A stretch of DNA of 64,000 bases from UBA2199 sp964628035 (GCA_964628035.1 CAZVPI010000001.1:434001-498000); one strand, 5' to 3'. Positions 1 through 8,726 are shown, counted from the first letter of the stretch. Notes: generated by a model not told the origin, from the letters alone. Program-made: numbers and translations.

Positions 1-794
<794 letters not shown>

Positions 795-803
795 GCCCTC
801 CTC

Positions 804-1508
804 CTAGTAATGCTTCTGGCGGTAATCGGCGCCCATGATCTCGACGCTGCGCGCCATCTCGTACAGGCGGCTGCGGATGCGCAGGCCGATGCGCTCGCTC
901 AGGGTCTCCTCGGCGCCGACCTTCTTGTCGAAGAAGTTGCTGGCGAAGAGGGTGACCCGGTTGTCGTTGTAGCGGCGGTTGATCAGGAAATAGATGTTGT
1001 CCTCGACCCAGGGGCTGGGGCGCGAGGAGCCGAGCTCGTCGAACAGCAGCAGCTCCACCCGCGCCAGGCGCTGGATCAGCTGGGCGATGGTCTCGAAATC
1101 GCGGCTGGCCGCGTCCTCGCCCGAACGCATCTCGCGCGTCAGGTCGTTCCAGTCGATGTAGGCCGCCTCGACCGCCTTGTCGCGGATCAGCTGGTTGCCG
1201 ATGCTGCACAGCAGGCGGGTCTTGCCCACGCCGGTCGCGCCCTGGAACAGCAGCCCGGCGTCGACCGCCGGGTAGTCGGCGACGAATTTTTCGGCCGCCT
1301 TGCGCGCCTTGGCCTGGGAAGGGCTCGCCTTGTCGGGGAAATAGCTCTTGAGCTCGGTGCCCAGGAAGCGGGGCGGGATGTTGGCGCCGCCGGCGCGCAG
1401 GGCCTGCGCCCCCTCGCGGCGGCAGGAGCAGGCGCGGGCGAACTCGCGGCCTTCGGCGGTGACCAGCACCCAGCCGCTGTCGTGGCAGATCGGGCAAAGG
1501 GGTCCCAT
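804..1508 (-). CDS. DnaC/IstB-like ATPase, probable replicative helicase loader
   Basis: This 234-residue protein starts with a short Cys-rich segment (CPICHDSGW, then CSC around residue 30) that looks like a zinc-binding ribbon, followed by an AAA+ core with Walker A GATGVGKTR near residues 90-98 and Walker B LLLFDELG. That order matches DnaC/DnaI-type helicase loaders, which open the DnaB ring and load it at the origin or at restart forks. The start ATG shares one base with the upstream sigma gene's TGA stop (TGATG), which fixes the start and implies translational coupling. IstB transposition helpers look similar, but there is no transposase next to it. Confidence 0.82.
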   Translation of the reverse strand: MGPLCPICHDSGWVLVTAEGREFARACSCRREGAQALRAGGANIPPRFLGTELKSYFPDKASPSQAKARKAAEKFVADYPAVDAGLLFQGATGVGKTRLLCSIGNQLIRDKAVEAAYIDWNDLTREMRSGEDAASRDFETIAQLIQRLARVELLLFDELGSSRPSPWVEDNIYFLINRRYNDNRVTLFASNFFDKKVGAEETLSERIGLRIRSRLYEMARSVEIMGADYRQKHY

Positions 1509-2356
1509 CAGTTCAGCGCTCCATAGATGCCCTGCTTGCGCAGCTGGCTCTTCAGCTTGGCCAGGGCCTTGATTTCGATGCGGCGGATGCCCTCGGGGCT
1601 CATCTTCAGCTGCTTGGCGATTTCGCGCAGCTTCAGCGGCTCCTCGCCGCGGAAGCCGTAGCGCAGGCGGATGATCTCGGCCTCGCGGGCGGTGAGCTTG
1701 CCGATGTCCTCGCGCACCAGGTCGCGGACCGAGCTGCCGATGAGGATGTCCTGGGGGTCGACGACCGAGTCGTCGGGCAGGAAGGTGGTCAGGCTCGAAT
1801 GGTTGTCGTCGCCCAGGCCCTTGTCCAGCGAGATGATCTCGTCGGGGACGGCCAGCATGACCTTGACCTTCTTTTCCGGGATCCCCAGCGCCTCGGCCAG
1901 CTCCTTCTCGCTGGGGTGGCGCTTCAGCTTCTTGCTCAGCCGGAAATAGGCCTTCTTGAAGTTGAGGTAGTCGTTGTAGAAGATGTCGGGCAGCGAGATG
2001 AGGTTTTGGTTCTTGGAGAGGTAGCGGCGGATCTCGCTGCGCACCCACCACAAAGCGTAGGTGAAGAAGCGGTTCTCGCGCTTGAGGTCGAACTTCTTCA
2101 GCGCCTCGATCAGCCCCTTGTTGCCCTCGTTGATCAGGTCCAGGAAGTTGTCGCCCTTGAAGTAGTATTTCAGCGCCTCGCGCACCACCAGGCGCTGGTT
2201 GGCGACGATGATGGCGCGGAAGGCCTCCTCGTCGCCGTTCTTGGCGCGGACGATGAGCTCGCGCTCCTCCTCGGGGCCGAGGATCTTGATCTTCTTGATG
2301 CGCTGGAAGTAGAGGTTCAGGGAATCCAGCGACTCGCTATGTTTCCTTTTTTTCAT
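1508..2356 (-). CDS. RNA polymerase sigma-70 family factor, RpoH-like
   Basis: The 282-residue product has region 1.2 (residues 10-50), region 2 with DLINEGNKGLIEALKKFD and RFFTYALWWVRSEIRRYL (about 70-115), region 3, and region 4 with LTAREAEIIRLRYGF and the helix-turn-helix LKLREIAKQLKMSPEGIRR near the C-terminus. Length and the absence of region 1.1 resemble heat-shock sigma factors (RpoH about 284 residues) more than the primary factor. It directly follows dnaJ and hspR, overlapping hspR by 20 bases, which supports a heat-shock role. The classic RpoH-box sequence is not obvious, so a group 2/3 sigma factor of another role is possible. Confidence 0.85.
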   Translation of the reverse strand: MKKRKHSESLDSLNLYFQRIKKIKILGPEEERELIVRAKNGDEEAFRAIIVANQRLVVREALKYYFKGDNFLDLINEGNKGLIEALKKFDLKRENRFFTYALWWVRSEIRRYLSKNQNLISLPDIFYNDYLNFKKAYFRLSKKLKRHPSEKELAEALGIPEKKVKVMLAVPDEIISLDKGLGDDNHSSLTTFLPDDSVVDPQDILIGSSVRDLVREDIGKLTAREAEIIRLRYGFRGEEPLKLREIAKQLKMSPEGIRRIEIKALAKLKSQLRKQGIYGALN

Positions 2357-2729
2357 CCTGGAACAGGGCCACGGGTGGCGACTCGAACTTGACCAGGGCG
2401 TTGCGCCGTTTCTGCTCGAACACCTCTTCCCGGCCGACGAAAAACTCCTGCTTCAGCTCCTCCAGGAACAGCGCGAAGTCGCGCTGCATCTTCTCCATCT
2501 TGTCCTTCATGTTGAGGATGATCTCGATGCCGGCGAGGTTGACCCCCATCTCGCGCGTCAGGTTGAGGATGAACTCCAGCTTCTTGAGGTCGCCGTCGCT
2601 GTACATGCGGGTGTTGCCCTTGCTGCGCGAGGGGATCAGCAGCCCCTCGCGCTCGTAGAGCCGCAGCGTCTGCGGGTGGAGGCCGTACTTGCTGGCCACC
2701 GCCGAGATGAAGTAGGTCTTCTCCTTCAT
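2337..2729 (-). CDS. hspR: HspR-like MerR-family heat-shock regulator
   Basis: A 130-residue MerR-type regulator: the N-terminus ISAVASKYGLHPQTLRLYER is the winged helix with the HspR-type HPQTLR recognition helix, followed by GNTRMYSDGDLKKLEFI and a C-terminal coiled coil. HspR represses dnaK/dnaJ operons at HAIR operators and uses DnaK as co-repressor. Its ATG overlaps the dnaJ stop by four bases (ATGA), the classic dnaJ-hspR arrangement. I did not see a convincing HAIR inverted repeat (CTTGAGT-N7-ACTCAAG type) upstream of dnaJ, so the operator may be diverged or elsewhere. Confidence 0.9.
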   Translation of the reverse strand: MKEKTYFISAVASKYGLHPQTLRLYEREGLLIPSRSKGNTRMYSDGDLKKLEFILNLTREMGVNLAGIEIILNMKDKMEKMQRDFALFLEELKQEFFVGREEVFEQKRRNALVKFESPPVALFQDEKKET

Positions 2730-3865
2730 GAGCGCAGCTCCTCGCGCGGGTCGTAGGGCGCCGTCCGCTCGATCTCCTTGAGCATCTCGCGCACCTTGAG
2801 GTCCTTGGTCGGCGGCGGCACGATGCGCACCAGCACGTACAGGTCGCCGTGCTCGCGCGTCTTGGGGTTGAGGACGCCCTTGCCCTTCAGGCGCAGGCGC
2901 TGGCCCGAGGCGGTCCCGGGGGGCACCTTGAACATCGTGGAGCCGTCCAGGGTGGGGATCTCGATCTTGGCCCCCAGCGCCGCCTCGGCGTAGGTCAGGG
3001 AGAGGGTCATTTCCAGGTCGTGGCCGTGGCGGCGGAAGATCTTGTGCGGGGCGACGTGGATGGTGATGATCAGGTCGCCATCGGGCCCGCCGTTGCGGCC
3101 GGCGTTGCCCTTGCCGGCGATGCGCACCTTGGAGTCGTTGTCCACGCCGGCCGGGATGCGCACGCGCAGGCGGGCGACGGTCTCCACCCGCCCGTCGCCG
3201 CCGCAGGAACGGCAGGGGGCCCCGGGCAGCACGCCGCTGCCGCCGCAGCTCGGGCAGACCGAGCCGAACTTCATGAAGCCCGACTGCTTCTGCACGCGCC
3301 CGCGGCCGCCGCAGGCGGGGCAGGTCGTCTGCTTGGATCCGGCGTCGATGCCCTTGCCCTTGCAGGCCGGGCAGGGCTGCTTGTGGCTGACCTGGATGGT
3401 GGTCTCGAGGCCGTTGGCCGCGTCCAGGAAGCCGAGGTTCATGGAATAATGCAGGTCCTCGCCGCGCTCCGGCTCCCGGCGCCCGCCGGGGCGCCTGCCG
3501 GAGCGGGCGCCGGCGTCGCCCAGGTTCCCGAAGATGGTCTCGAAGATGTCGCCGAAGGAGCTGCTGCCGCTGCTGCTGAAATCGAAGCCTTCGAAGTCGC
3601 CGCCGCGGCCCGCCTTGCCGCCCGAGAAGCCCGGGCCGGGGCCGCCGCGGGCGCCCAGCGAGCCGTAGAGGTCGTACTGCTTCTTTTTCTCGGGGTCCTT
3701 CAGCGTCTCGTGGGCCTCGTTGATCTCCTTGAACTTCTGCTCGGCCGCCTTGTCACCCGGATTCAGGTCGGGATGGTATTTCCGCGCCAGCTTGCGGTAC
3801 GCCTTCTTGATGTCGCTGATGCTGGCGTTCTTGCCCACTCCCAGGATTTCGTAGTAGTCCCTCAT
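2726..3865 (-). CDS. dnaJ: Chaperone DnaJ
   Basis: A complete 379-residue class I Hsp40. The J domain starts at the first residue (MRDYYEILGV) with HPD at residues 31-33, then a Gly/Phe-rich linker, four zinc-binding CxxCxGxG repeats (CPACKGKG, CPACGGRG, CPSCGGSG, CRSCGGDG) and the C-terminal substrate-binding domains. It stimulates DnaK ATPase and delivers unfolded clients in the cytoplasm. An in-frame ATG 12 codons upstream was rejected because the J domain begins exactly at this one. No Shine-Dalgarno precedes it; a -10-like box lies 7 bases away, so the mRNA may be leaderless. It heads the operon with hspR and the sigma factor; no dnaK or grpE is adjacent. Confidence 0.95.
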   Translation of the reverse strand: MRDYYEILGVGKNASISDIKKAYRKLARKYHPDLNPGDKAAEQKFKEINEAHETLKDPEKKKQYDLYGSLGARGGPGPGFSGGKAGRGGDFEGFDFSSSGSSSFGDIFETIFGNLGDAGARSGRRPGGRREPERGEDLHYSMNLGFLDAANGLETTIQVSHKQPCPACKGKGIDAGSKQTTCPACGGRGRVQKQSGFMKFGSVCPSCGGSGVLPGAPCRSCGGDGRVETVARLRVRIPAGVDNDSKVRIAGKGNAGRNGGPDGDLIITIHVAPHKIFRRHGHDLEMTLSLTYAEAALGAKIEIPTLDGSTMFKVPPGTASGQRLRLKGKGVLNPKTREHGDLYVLVRIVPPPTKDLKVREMLKEIERTAPYDPREELRS

Positions 3866-3872
3866 AAGGGAA

Positions 3873-3901
3873 ATATTACATGCAGACGCTGAAAAATGCA
3901 A
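3873..3901 (-). promoter_or_regulatory. Putative promoter of the dnaJ operon
   Basis: Reading the minus strand, TTGCAT, 17 bases, TAATAT, then 7 bases to the dnaJ ATG. The -35 is weak (3 of 6). The geometry would start transcription at or next to the start codon. Confidence 0.4.
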
Positions 3902-4041
3902 CCAAGATCAGTACCCCGCAGTGGACCTTCTCGCGTCACTTCGGTGGGGCTTCCGTGGGTCTCGGCGCCGCTCACCACTCCGGGACCGACCGTCCGCGTT
4001 TCGCATCGATTCCAATGGCCGGCGCGCCTTTCCATCGCAGT

Positions 4042-4070
4042 TTGACGATTGGAACGGCATCTCCTATAAT
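4042..4070 (+). promoter_or_regulatory. Consensus sigma-70 promoter of the GlcD-like gene
   Basis: TTGACG at 4042-4047, a 17-base spacer and a perfect TATAAT at 4065-4070. Transcription would start near 4077, downstream of the longer in-frame starts, which therefore argues for the ATG at 4096. Confidence 0.82.
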
Positions 4071-4095
4071 GGTTGAAAAGGCTGAAAAGAGCGGC

Positions 4096-5469
4096 ATGAT
4101 CGGAAAAAAAGAGCAGAAGGAGCTGGCGGCCGGTGTCGGGAAAGGCAAGGTGTTCACCGACCCCGAGTACCTGCTGACCTACTCCTACGATGCCACGGGC
4201 ATGGAATGCCTTCCCGACGCCGTGGTTTTCGCCGAGAGCGAGGATGACGTCGCCGCCACCCTCGCCTTCTGCCGCAACCACTCCCTGCCGCTGGTGCCGC
4301 GCGGCGCCGGGGTCGGCTACAGCGGCGGCGCCCTCGCCGTCCACGGCGGGGTGGTGCTGGTCTTCACGCGCATGAACCGCCTGCTGCGCCTCGACCGCGA
4401 GAGCATGCTGGCCGTGGCCGAGCCGGGCCTGGTCACCGCCGACCTGCAGGCGGCGGCGGAAAAGGCCGGACTGTTCTATCCCCCCGACCCGGCCAGCCTC
4501 AAGACCTCGACCATCGGCGGCAACGTCGCCGAGAACGCCGGCGGCCCGCGCTGCTTCAAGTACGGGGTCACCGCCAACTACGTCCTGGGGCTGGAGGCCT
4601 TGCTGATGAGCGGCGACAAGGTGCGCCTGGGCGCCGAGACGATCAAGAACGTCGCCGGCTACGACCTGAAGTCGCTGATCGTCGGCTCGGAGGGGACCCT
4701 GGCCGTGGTGACGCGGGCCACCCTGCGCCTCATCCCGCTGCCGCCGGCGCGCCGCCTGTTCCGCCTCGACTTCGCCGGCCTCGCCGCCGGCGCCCGCTTC
4801 GTACGGCGCGTCATTCAGGCCCATGTCCAGCCCTCGGTGCTCGAGTTCATGGACCGCAGCTCGCTGCAGGCCGTGTACGCCCACCGCAACCTGCCGCTCG
4901 ACGACCGGCTGCGCGCCGCGGTGCTGGTCGAGGTCGACGGCAGCCCGGCCGAGGCGGCCGAGCGCGAGGCGTTGCTGGAGGAGGTGGTCGCCGAGGTGCG
5001 CCCGCTGCAACGCCTGCGGGCGGAGAGCGCCGCCGAGCAGGACGAGTTGTGGGAGACGCGGCGCGCCGTCTCGCCCGCCATAGCCAAGCTGAAGCCGAAA
5101 AAGATCAACGAGGACATCGTCGTTCCCGGCGGCCGCATCCCCGAAACGGTGGAGTTCATCGACGCCCTGGCCGCCGAGCTGGGCCTGTGCATCGTCCTTT
5201 TCGGCCACTTCGGCGACGGCAACATCCACACCAACCTGATGGTCGATCCCGCCGACGCCGACGAGATGCGCCGGGTCGATATCGCCCTCGACCGCATCTT
5301 CCGCCGCGTGGTCGAGGTCGGCGGCACCATCTCGGGGGAGCACGGCATCGGCCTGAGCAAGAAGCCTTTCCTGGGCTACCAGTTCGGCCCTGCCGAGATC
5401 GAGCTCCTGCGCGGCGTCAAGAGGGCCTTCGATCCCTTGAACCTGCTCAATCCGGGGAAGATCTTTTGA
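4096..5469 (+). CDS. GlcD-family FAD-linked oxidase (glycolate/D-lactate dehydrogenase type)
   Basis: The 457-residue product belongs to the vanillyl-alcohol-oxidase FAD superfamily: the FAD domain has PRGAGVGYSGGA and the region NVAENAGGPRCFKYGVT, and the C-terminal FAD-linked oxidase domain ends with HFGDGNIHTNLMVD and GGTISGEHGIGLSKKPFLG. Family members oxidise glycolate, D-lactate or other D-2-hydroxy acids and pass electrons to a partner Fe-S protein (GlcF) or quinone. No GlcF or GlcE gene is adjacent, so the acceptor is unknown. The open frame extends 72 codons further upstream, but that stretch contains the promoter and has no family homology; the length from 4096 matches the family. 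Confidence 0.9.
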   Translation: MIGKKEQKELAAGVGKGKVFTDPEYLLTYSYDATGMECLPDAVVFAESEDDVAATLAFCRNHSLPLVPRGAGVGYSGGALAVHGGVVLVFTRMNRLLRLDRESMLAVAEPGLVTADLQAAAEKAGLFYPPDPASLKTSTIGGNVAENAGGPRCFKYGVTANYVLGLEALLMSGDKVRLGAETIKNVAGYDLKSLIVGSEGTLAVVTRATLRLIPLPPARRLFRLDFAGLAAGARFVRRVIQAHVQPSVLEFMDRSSLQAVYAHRNLPLDDRLRAAVLVEVDGSPAEAAEREALLEEVVAEVRPLQRLRAESAAEQDELWETRRAVSPAIAKLKPKKINEDIVVPGGRIPETVEFIDALAAELGLCIVLFGHFGDGNIHTNLMVDPADADEMRRVDIALDRIFRRVVEVGGTISGEHGIGLSKKPFLGYQFGPAEIELLRGVKRAFDPLNLLNPGKIF

Positions 5470-5565
5470 CAGCACTCCTGAGTGATCGTGATCGTGGCGG
5501 TGTCGGTGGAAGCCAGAAACAACGATACGAGCACTCAATGCCGGCATGATGTTTTGCCACGAACT

Positions 5566-5650
5566 CCGTGACGAGTGACGGGGAACCGCCTTTGCGCGGC
5601 CGGATGCCGTCCCTCCCTTGTCACGGGTTGCTTGTCACGTGTCACGTAGG
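5566..5650. repeat. Degenerate heptamer repeat with inverted arms (GTGACGN type)
   Basis: Left arm 5566-5583 reads CCGTGACGAGTGACGGGG (two GTGACG units seven bases apart). Right arm 5612-5647 carries TGTCACG units, again on a seven-base period, on the opposite strand. The two arms can pair partly. It lies in the 248-base gap between the flavoprotein and the TVNG lipoprotein, which otherwise holds no gene. Confidence 0.5.
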
Positions 5651-5717
5651 CCGGTCTCAAGCCCTGGATGAACCTTTTCCCGTCGGCATTCGTTCTACTT
5701 TCCTAGAGAGGGACAGC

Positions 5718-6353
5718 ATGATGAAAAAAGCGTTGTTTCCGGCCCTGGCCGCGTCGCTGCTGGCGCTCTGCGCCTGCGACGTCGGCGTCAACCGCAGCCG
5801 TTCGCTCGCCGACGGCGGCCGCAGCGGCGGCATGAGCACGGTCAACGGCGGCATCCGCGTCGGGGCCGGCTGCACGGTCGAAGGCGGCTGCCGCACGGTC
5901 AACGGCGGCATCCGCGTCGGCGACCATTCCCGGGTCGAGGACCTGAAGACGGTCAACGGCCGCATCGCCGTCGGCGCCGGGGTCCGGGTTGACGGCGACG
6001 CCGAGACGGTCAACGGCTCCTTCAGCGCCGGCGCCCGCAGCGAGGTCCGCGGCCGGGTGGCCACGGTCAACGGCCGCATCGAGCTGGACGGAGCCGCGGT
6101 GAACCACGACGTGGCCACGGTCAACGGCGACGTCCTGCTCCGCGACGGCAGCGTGGTGCGCGGCGACATCGTCATCCGCGGCCGCAGCGGACCCTTCTCC
6201 GGCATCCGCCGCCTGGAGATCCGCCTCGAGGGCGGCTCGCGGGTCGAAGGCGGCATCGACGTGCGCGACCCGGGCAGCGACGTGACGGTCTACATCGGTA
6301 AGGACTCGCTGGTCAAGGGCGAGATCCGCAACGCCAAGGTGATCAAAGAATAG
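5718..6353 (+). CDS. Lipoprotein with six TVNG beta-helix-like repeats
   Basis: The 211-residue protein has a lipoprotein signal (ALCAC, lipidated Cys at residue 20, Asp at +2) and then six copies of TVNG at intervals of 18-19 residues (TVNGGIRVGAG, TVNGGIRVGDH, TVNGRIAVGAG and so on), ending in a longer GG-rich segment. The pattern of short hydrophobic strands and turns resembles a right-handed beta-helix or the DUF4097/bactofilin-like class, suggesting a structural or scaffold role at the envelope. The start at 5718 has AGAGAGGG upstream and begins the signal peptide; MM at the start makes 5721 an equal alternative. The repeat is also visible in DNA as recurring ACGGTCAACGGC. Confidence 0.75.
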   Translation: MMKKALFPALAASLLALCACDVGVNRSRSLADGGRSGGMSTVNGGIRVGAGCTVEGGCRTVNGGIRVGDHSRVEDLKTVNGRIAVGAGVRVDGDAETVNGSFSAGARSEVRGRVATVNGRIELDGAAVNHDVATVNGDVLLRDGSVVRGDIVIRGRSGPFSGIRRLEIRLEGGSRVEGGIDVRDPGSDVTVYIGKDSLVKGEIRNAKVIKE

Positions 6354-6359
6354 GCACGC

Positions 6360-6451
6360 GGCGTACGGAGCACGGGATACGGTTTACGGAGAAGGCAATT
6401 TCGTGAATTCATTCCGTTAGGGCTGTTACCGTACGCCGTCTGCCGTACGCC
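6360..6451. repeat. Heptamer repeat forming a long imperfect hairpin (NNTACGG type)
   Basis: Left arm 6360-6389 contains CGTACGG, AGCACGG, GATACGG, TTTACGG in a seven-base period; right arm 6427-6451 contains CCGTACG, CCGTCTG, CCGTACG. The arms are inverted, each starting or ending with GGCGTACGG/CCGTACGCC, so about 25 bases can pair with mismatches. It occupies the gap between two convergent genes, so it may act as a bidirectional terminator. Confidence 0.6.
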
Positions 6452-6467
6452 AAGTTCAGGTCTTGGT

Positions 6468-7991
6468 CTATCCTGCAAATAGCGTATGGGTTGAGTATCC
6501 CGGGTCCGACGTCAGGTTCACCCCCAGCTTGCGCAGTCCGGCCTCGTCCCCCGGCGTGGGCATGTGGGTGATGTGCACCTCGCAGTTGCGCAGCTCGGGC
6601 AGCTTCTCCACGGCGGCCTGGGCGGCGGGATTGGCGCTGGCGGAGATCCCCAGGGCGATCAGCGTCTCGTCGAGGTTCAGGCTCGTCTCGCGCCCCTTCA
6701 GCACGTCCTTCTTCAGCCGGCCCAGCGACTCGGTGATGCTCGGCGGCATCAGGTGCATGCCGTCGGGGATGCCGGCCAGCCGCTTGGCGGCGTTGAGGAT
6801 CAGGCTGGAGGCGGCGTGCATCAGCGGCGAGTTCTTGCCGGTGACGATCGTCCCGTCGGGCAGCTCGATGGCGGCGCCGACGTAGATGCCGGCGTGGCCC
6901 TTGCCGCGCTGCTGGGCCTCGCCGGCCGCCTCGCGCGCCGGAGCGACGACGATCCGGTCCTCCTCGCTCACCCCCAGGTTCTCCATGAACAGGCGCAGAC
7001 GCTCCACCGTGTCCTTGTCGGCCACGCCCATGGCGTATTCGCACTGGGCACGGAAGCAGCGGCGGATGACCTCCTGGGTGGCCGCCTGGCGCACGGCGCC
7101 GTCGTCGTAGATGCCGAAACCGGCGCGGTTGACCCCCATGTCGGTCGGCGAGCGGTAGGCCAGCGGGTTGCCGGCGATCTTCTCCAGGATGCGCCGCAGC
7201 AGCGGGAAGGCCTCGATGTCGCGGTTGTAATTGACCGCCTTGACGTTGTGCGCCTCGAGGTGGAAGTGGTCGATGAGGTTGATGTCCTTCAGGTCGGCGG
7301 TGGCGGCCTCGTAGGCCACGTTCACCGGATGGTTCAGCGGCAGGTTCCAGATGGGAAAGGTCTCGAACTTGGCATAGCCCGAGCGCACGCCGCGGCGATG
7401 GTCGTGGTACAGCTGCGACAGGCAGGTGGCCAGTTTCCCCGAGCCCGGCCCCGGGCCGGTGACCACCACGATGGGCTTGGCCGTCTCGATGTGCTCGTTG
7501 GCGCCGTATCCCTCCTCGCTGACGATGGTGTCGATCTCGGTGGGGTAGCCCTTGGTGAAGCGATGCGCATAGACGCGGATGCCGCGGCGCTCCAGCTTGT
7601 TCTTGAAGGCGGTGGCGGCGGACTGGCCTTCGTAGCGGGTGATGACCACGGCGCGCAGGGGAATTCCCCAGACGGCCAGGTCGTCGATGAGCTTCAGGGC
7701 GTCGGCGTCGTAGGTGATGCCGAAATCGGCGCGCACCTTCTTGCGCTCGATGTCGCCGGCGTAGATGCACAGCAGCACGTCGGTCTGCTCCCGTAGCCCC
7801 TGCAGCAGGCGCATCTTGACGTTGGCATCGAAGCCGGGCAGCACGCGGGCGGCGTGGTAGTCGTAGAGCAGCTTGCCGCCGAACTCCAGGTAGAGCTTGT
7901 CGCCGAAGGCGCGCACCCGCTCCAGAATGGCCGCCGACTGCTCGCGCAGGTACTTCTCGTTGTCGAAGCCGGCCGCCTTGGCCATGGGCAT
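6468..7991 (-). CDS. DUF1846 family protein
   Basis: At 507 residues this matches the full length of the DUF1846 family. Recognised segments are the N-terminal GFDNEKYLREQSAAILERV, the nucleotide-binding-like VVVTGPGPGSGKLATCLSQ near the middle, and the C-terminal ADGTIVTGKNS-like stretch. Structures of family members show a P-loop-like fold, but no biochemical role is established. It is the third gene behind the zinc-ribbon and PC4-like genes, 19 bases after the latter, and is probably cotranscribed. Two starts are close (7991 and 7985); neither has a clear Shine-Dalgarno. Confidence 0.85.
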   Translation of the reverse strand: MPMAKAAGFDNEKYLREQSAAILERVRAFGDKLYLEFGGKLLYDYHAARVLPGFDANVKMRLLQGLREQTDVLLCIYAGDIERKKVRADFGITYDADALKLIDDLAVWGIPLRAVVITRYEGQSAATAFKNKLERRGIRVYAHRFTKGYPTEIDTIVSEEGYGANEHIETAKPIVVVTGPGPGSGKLATCLSQLYHDHRRGVRSGYAKFETFPIWNLPLNHPVNVAYEAATADLKDINLIDHFHLEAHNVKAVNYNRDIEAFPLLRRILEKIAGNPLAYRSPTDMGVNRAGFGIYDDGAVRQAATQEVIRRCFRAQCEYAMGVADKDTVERLRLFMENLGVSEEDRIVVAPAREAAGEAQQRGKGHAGIYVGAAIELPDGTIVTGKNSPLMHAASSLILNAAKRLAGIPDGMHLMPPSITESLGRLKKDVLKGRETSLNLDETLIALGISASANPAAQAAVEKLPELRNCEVHITHMPTPGDEAGLRKLGVNLTSDPGYSTHTLFAG

Positions 7992-8010
7992 CGCGCTGGG
8001 GCGGCGGGGG

Positions 8011-8313
8011 CTACTTGTCCAGGGCGATGGCCTGGCCTAAGACCTCGACCCTCTTGGCGAACTCCTCGAACTTGTCGAAGGAGAGGTTGATCCCCTTCTT
8101 GGTCGGCGCCCACTCGCCCGACTCGGCCTGGAACCAGGTGCGCACGCTGAAGTACTTCTTGCCCTTGAACGTGGAAATAGAGAAGATGAGCTTCTGGGTG
8201 GCGTTCATCTCCATGAATCCCAGGTTGAGCGACTCGTCGTTCTCCTTGAGAAAATCGGGCTCCTCGATCTCCAACTGCTTCCGCACCGCCTGTTTCAACT
8301 CGCTGAATTCCAT
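8011..8313 (-). CDS. PC4/YdbC-like single-stranded nucleic acid binding protein
   Basis: A 100-residue protein whose second half has the PC4 fold signature: KGKKYFSVRTWFQAESGEWA, then PTKKGINLSFDKFEEFAK. This is the pattern of bacterial YdbC and of the eukaryotic transcription coactivator p15/PC4 DNA-binding domain, which dimerises and binds melted DNA. The N-terminal 35 residues are an acidic helix. AGGAGA precedes the start and supports it. A role in transcription or DNA repair is expected from the family; the partner genes (zinc ribbon, DUF1846) give no further hint. Confidence 0.78.
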   Translation of the reverse strand: MEFSELKQAVRKQLEIEEPDFLKENDESLNLGFMEMNATQKLIFSISTFKGKKYFSVRTWFQAESGEWAPTKKGINLSFDKFEEFAKRVEVLGQAIALDK

Positions 8314-8333
8314 GTTGTTCTCCTGGTTGACGT

Positions 8334-8582
8334 CTATTTGTCCTTGAGGGTCTGCGTGAAGAGCTCCTCCGCCTTTTTTTTCTTGGCCTGCTCCAGCGAC
8401 CGGGCCTGGGAAAAGCGCTCGTCGACCGCCTGCCGCTTCTGCTTCTCCTTGTCCAGCAGGTCCTCCAGAGAGGAGTGGACCTTCCTTTCGCTGCGCTTGT
8501 GCTGCAACACCTGGCGCGTCTCGGCGTCGACCCACAGGCTGGCATGGCAGACGGGGCACTGGATCTCGATCGGATCGGGCAT
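8334..8582 (-). CDS. Small zinc-ribbon and coiled-coil protein
   Basis: The 82-residue product begins with a CPVC motif (residues 9-12), like half of a zinc ribbon, and continues as a charged helix rich in Lys, Glu and Gln that should form a coiled coil. I do not recognise a named family. The start codon lies 6 bases after a good -10 box with no Shine-Dalgarno, so translation probably starts on a leaderless mRNA. It is the first gene of a three-gene transcript with the PC4-like and DUF1846 genes and is divergent from gltX. Confidence 0.7.
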   Translation of the reverse strand: MPDPIEIQCPVCHASLWVDAETRQVLQHKRSERKVHSSLEDLLDKEKQKRQAVDERFSQARSLEQAKKKKAEELFTQTLKDK

Positions 8583-8588
8583 GGGGCG

Positions 8589-8617
8589 ATTCTAAACCAT
8601 CGCGGCCCCGATTTCAA
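8589..8617 (-). promoter_or_regulatory. Promoter of the zinc-ribbon/PC4/DUF1846 operon
   Basis: On the minus strand TTGAAA (5 of 6), 17 bases, TAGAAT (5 of 6), then only 6 bases to the ATG at 8582. This predicts a leaderless transcript. Confidence 0.7.
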
Positions 8618-8634
8618 TAAGGAAAAACATAGAT

Positions 8635-8704
8635 GCCGGCGGGGACTTGCCCCGCCGGCCATTGGATCCCCGATAGCGGGGCAAGATGCCCCGTTGATCG
8701 GGGT
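8635..8704. other. Two consecutive GC-rich hairpins upstream of gltX
   Basis: First hairpin: GCCGGCGGGG (8635-8644), loop ACTTG, CCCCGCCGGC (8650-8659), a perfect 10-bp stem. Second: ATCCCCGAT/ATCGGGGT outer arms (8666-8674, 8697-8704) around inner arms GCGGGGC/GCCCCGT with loop AAGAT. They lie between the divergent promoters of the zinc-ribbon operon and gltX, so they are upstream of both transcripts. No U-tract follows. Confidence 0.6.
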
Positions 8705-8726
8705 TCGAGTGTCGCCGGCGGGAAGA

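Noticed and set aside
3880..4095. N-terminal extension of the GlcD-like protein by 72 codons.
   Set aside because: It contains a consensus promoter with TATAAT at 4065-4070, and the added residues have no family similarity.
5838..6130. Regular ACGGTCAACGGC spacing considered as a CRISPR or DNA repeat array.
   Set aside because: Spacing of 54-57 bases keeps the reading frame and encodes TVNG protein repeats; there are no unique spacers.
8695..8712. GGGGTTCGAGT looked like the T-loop of a tRNA.
   Set aside because: Flanking bases cannot form a T-stem, acceptor or anticodon arm on either strand.
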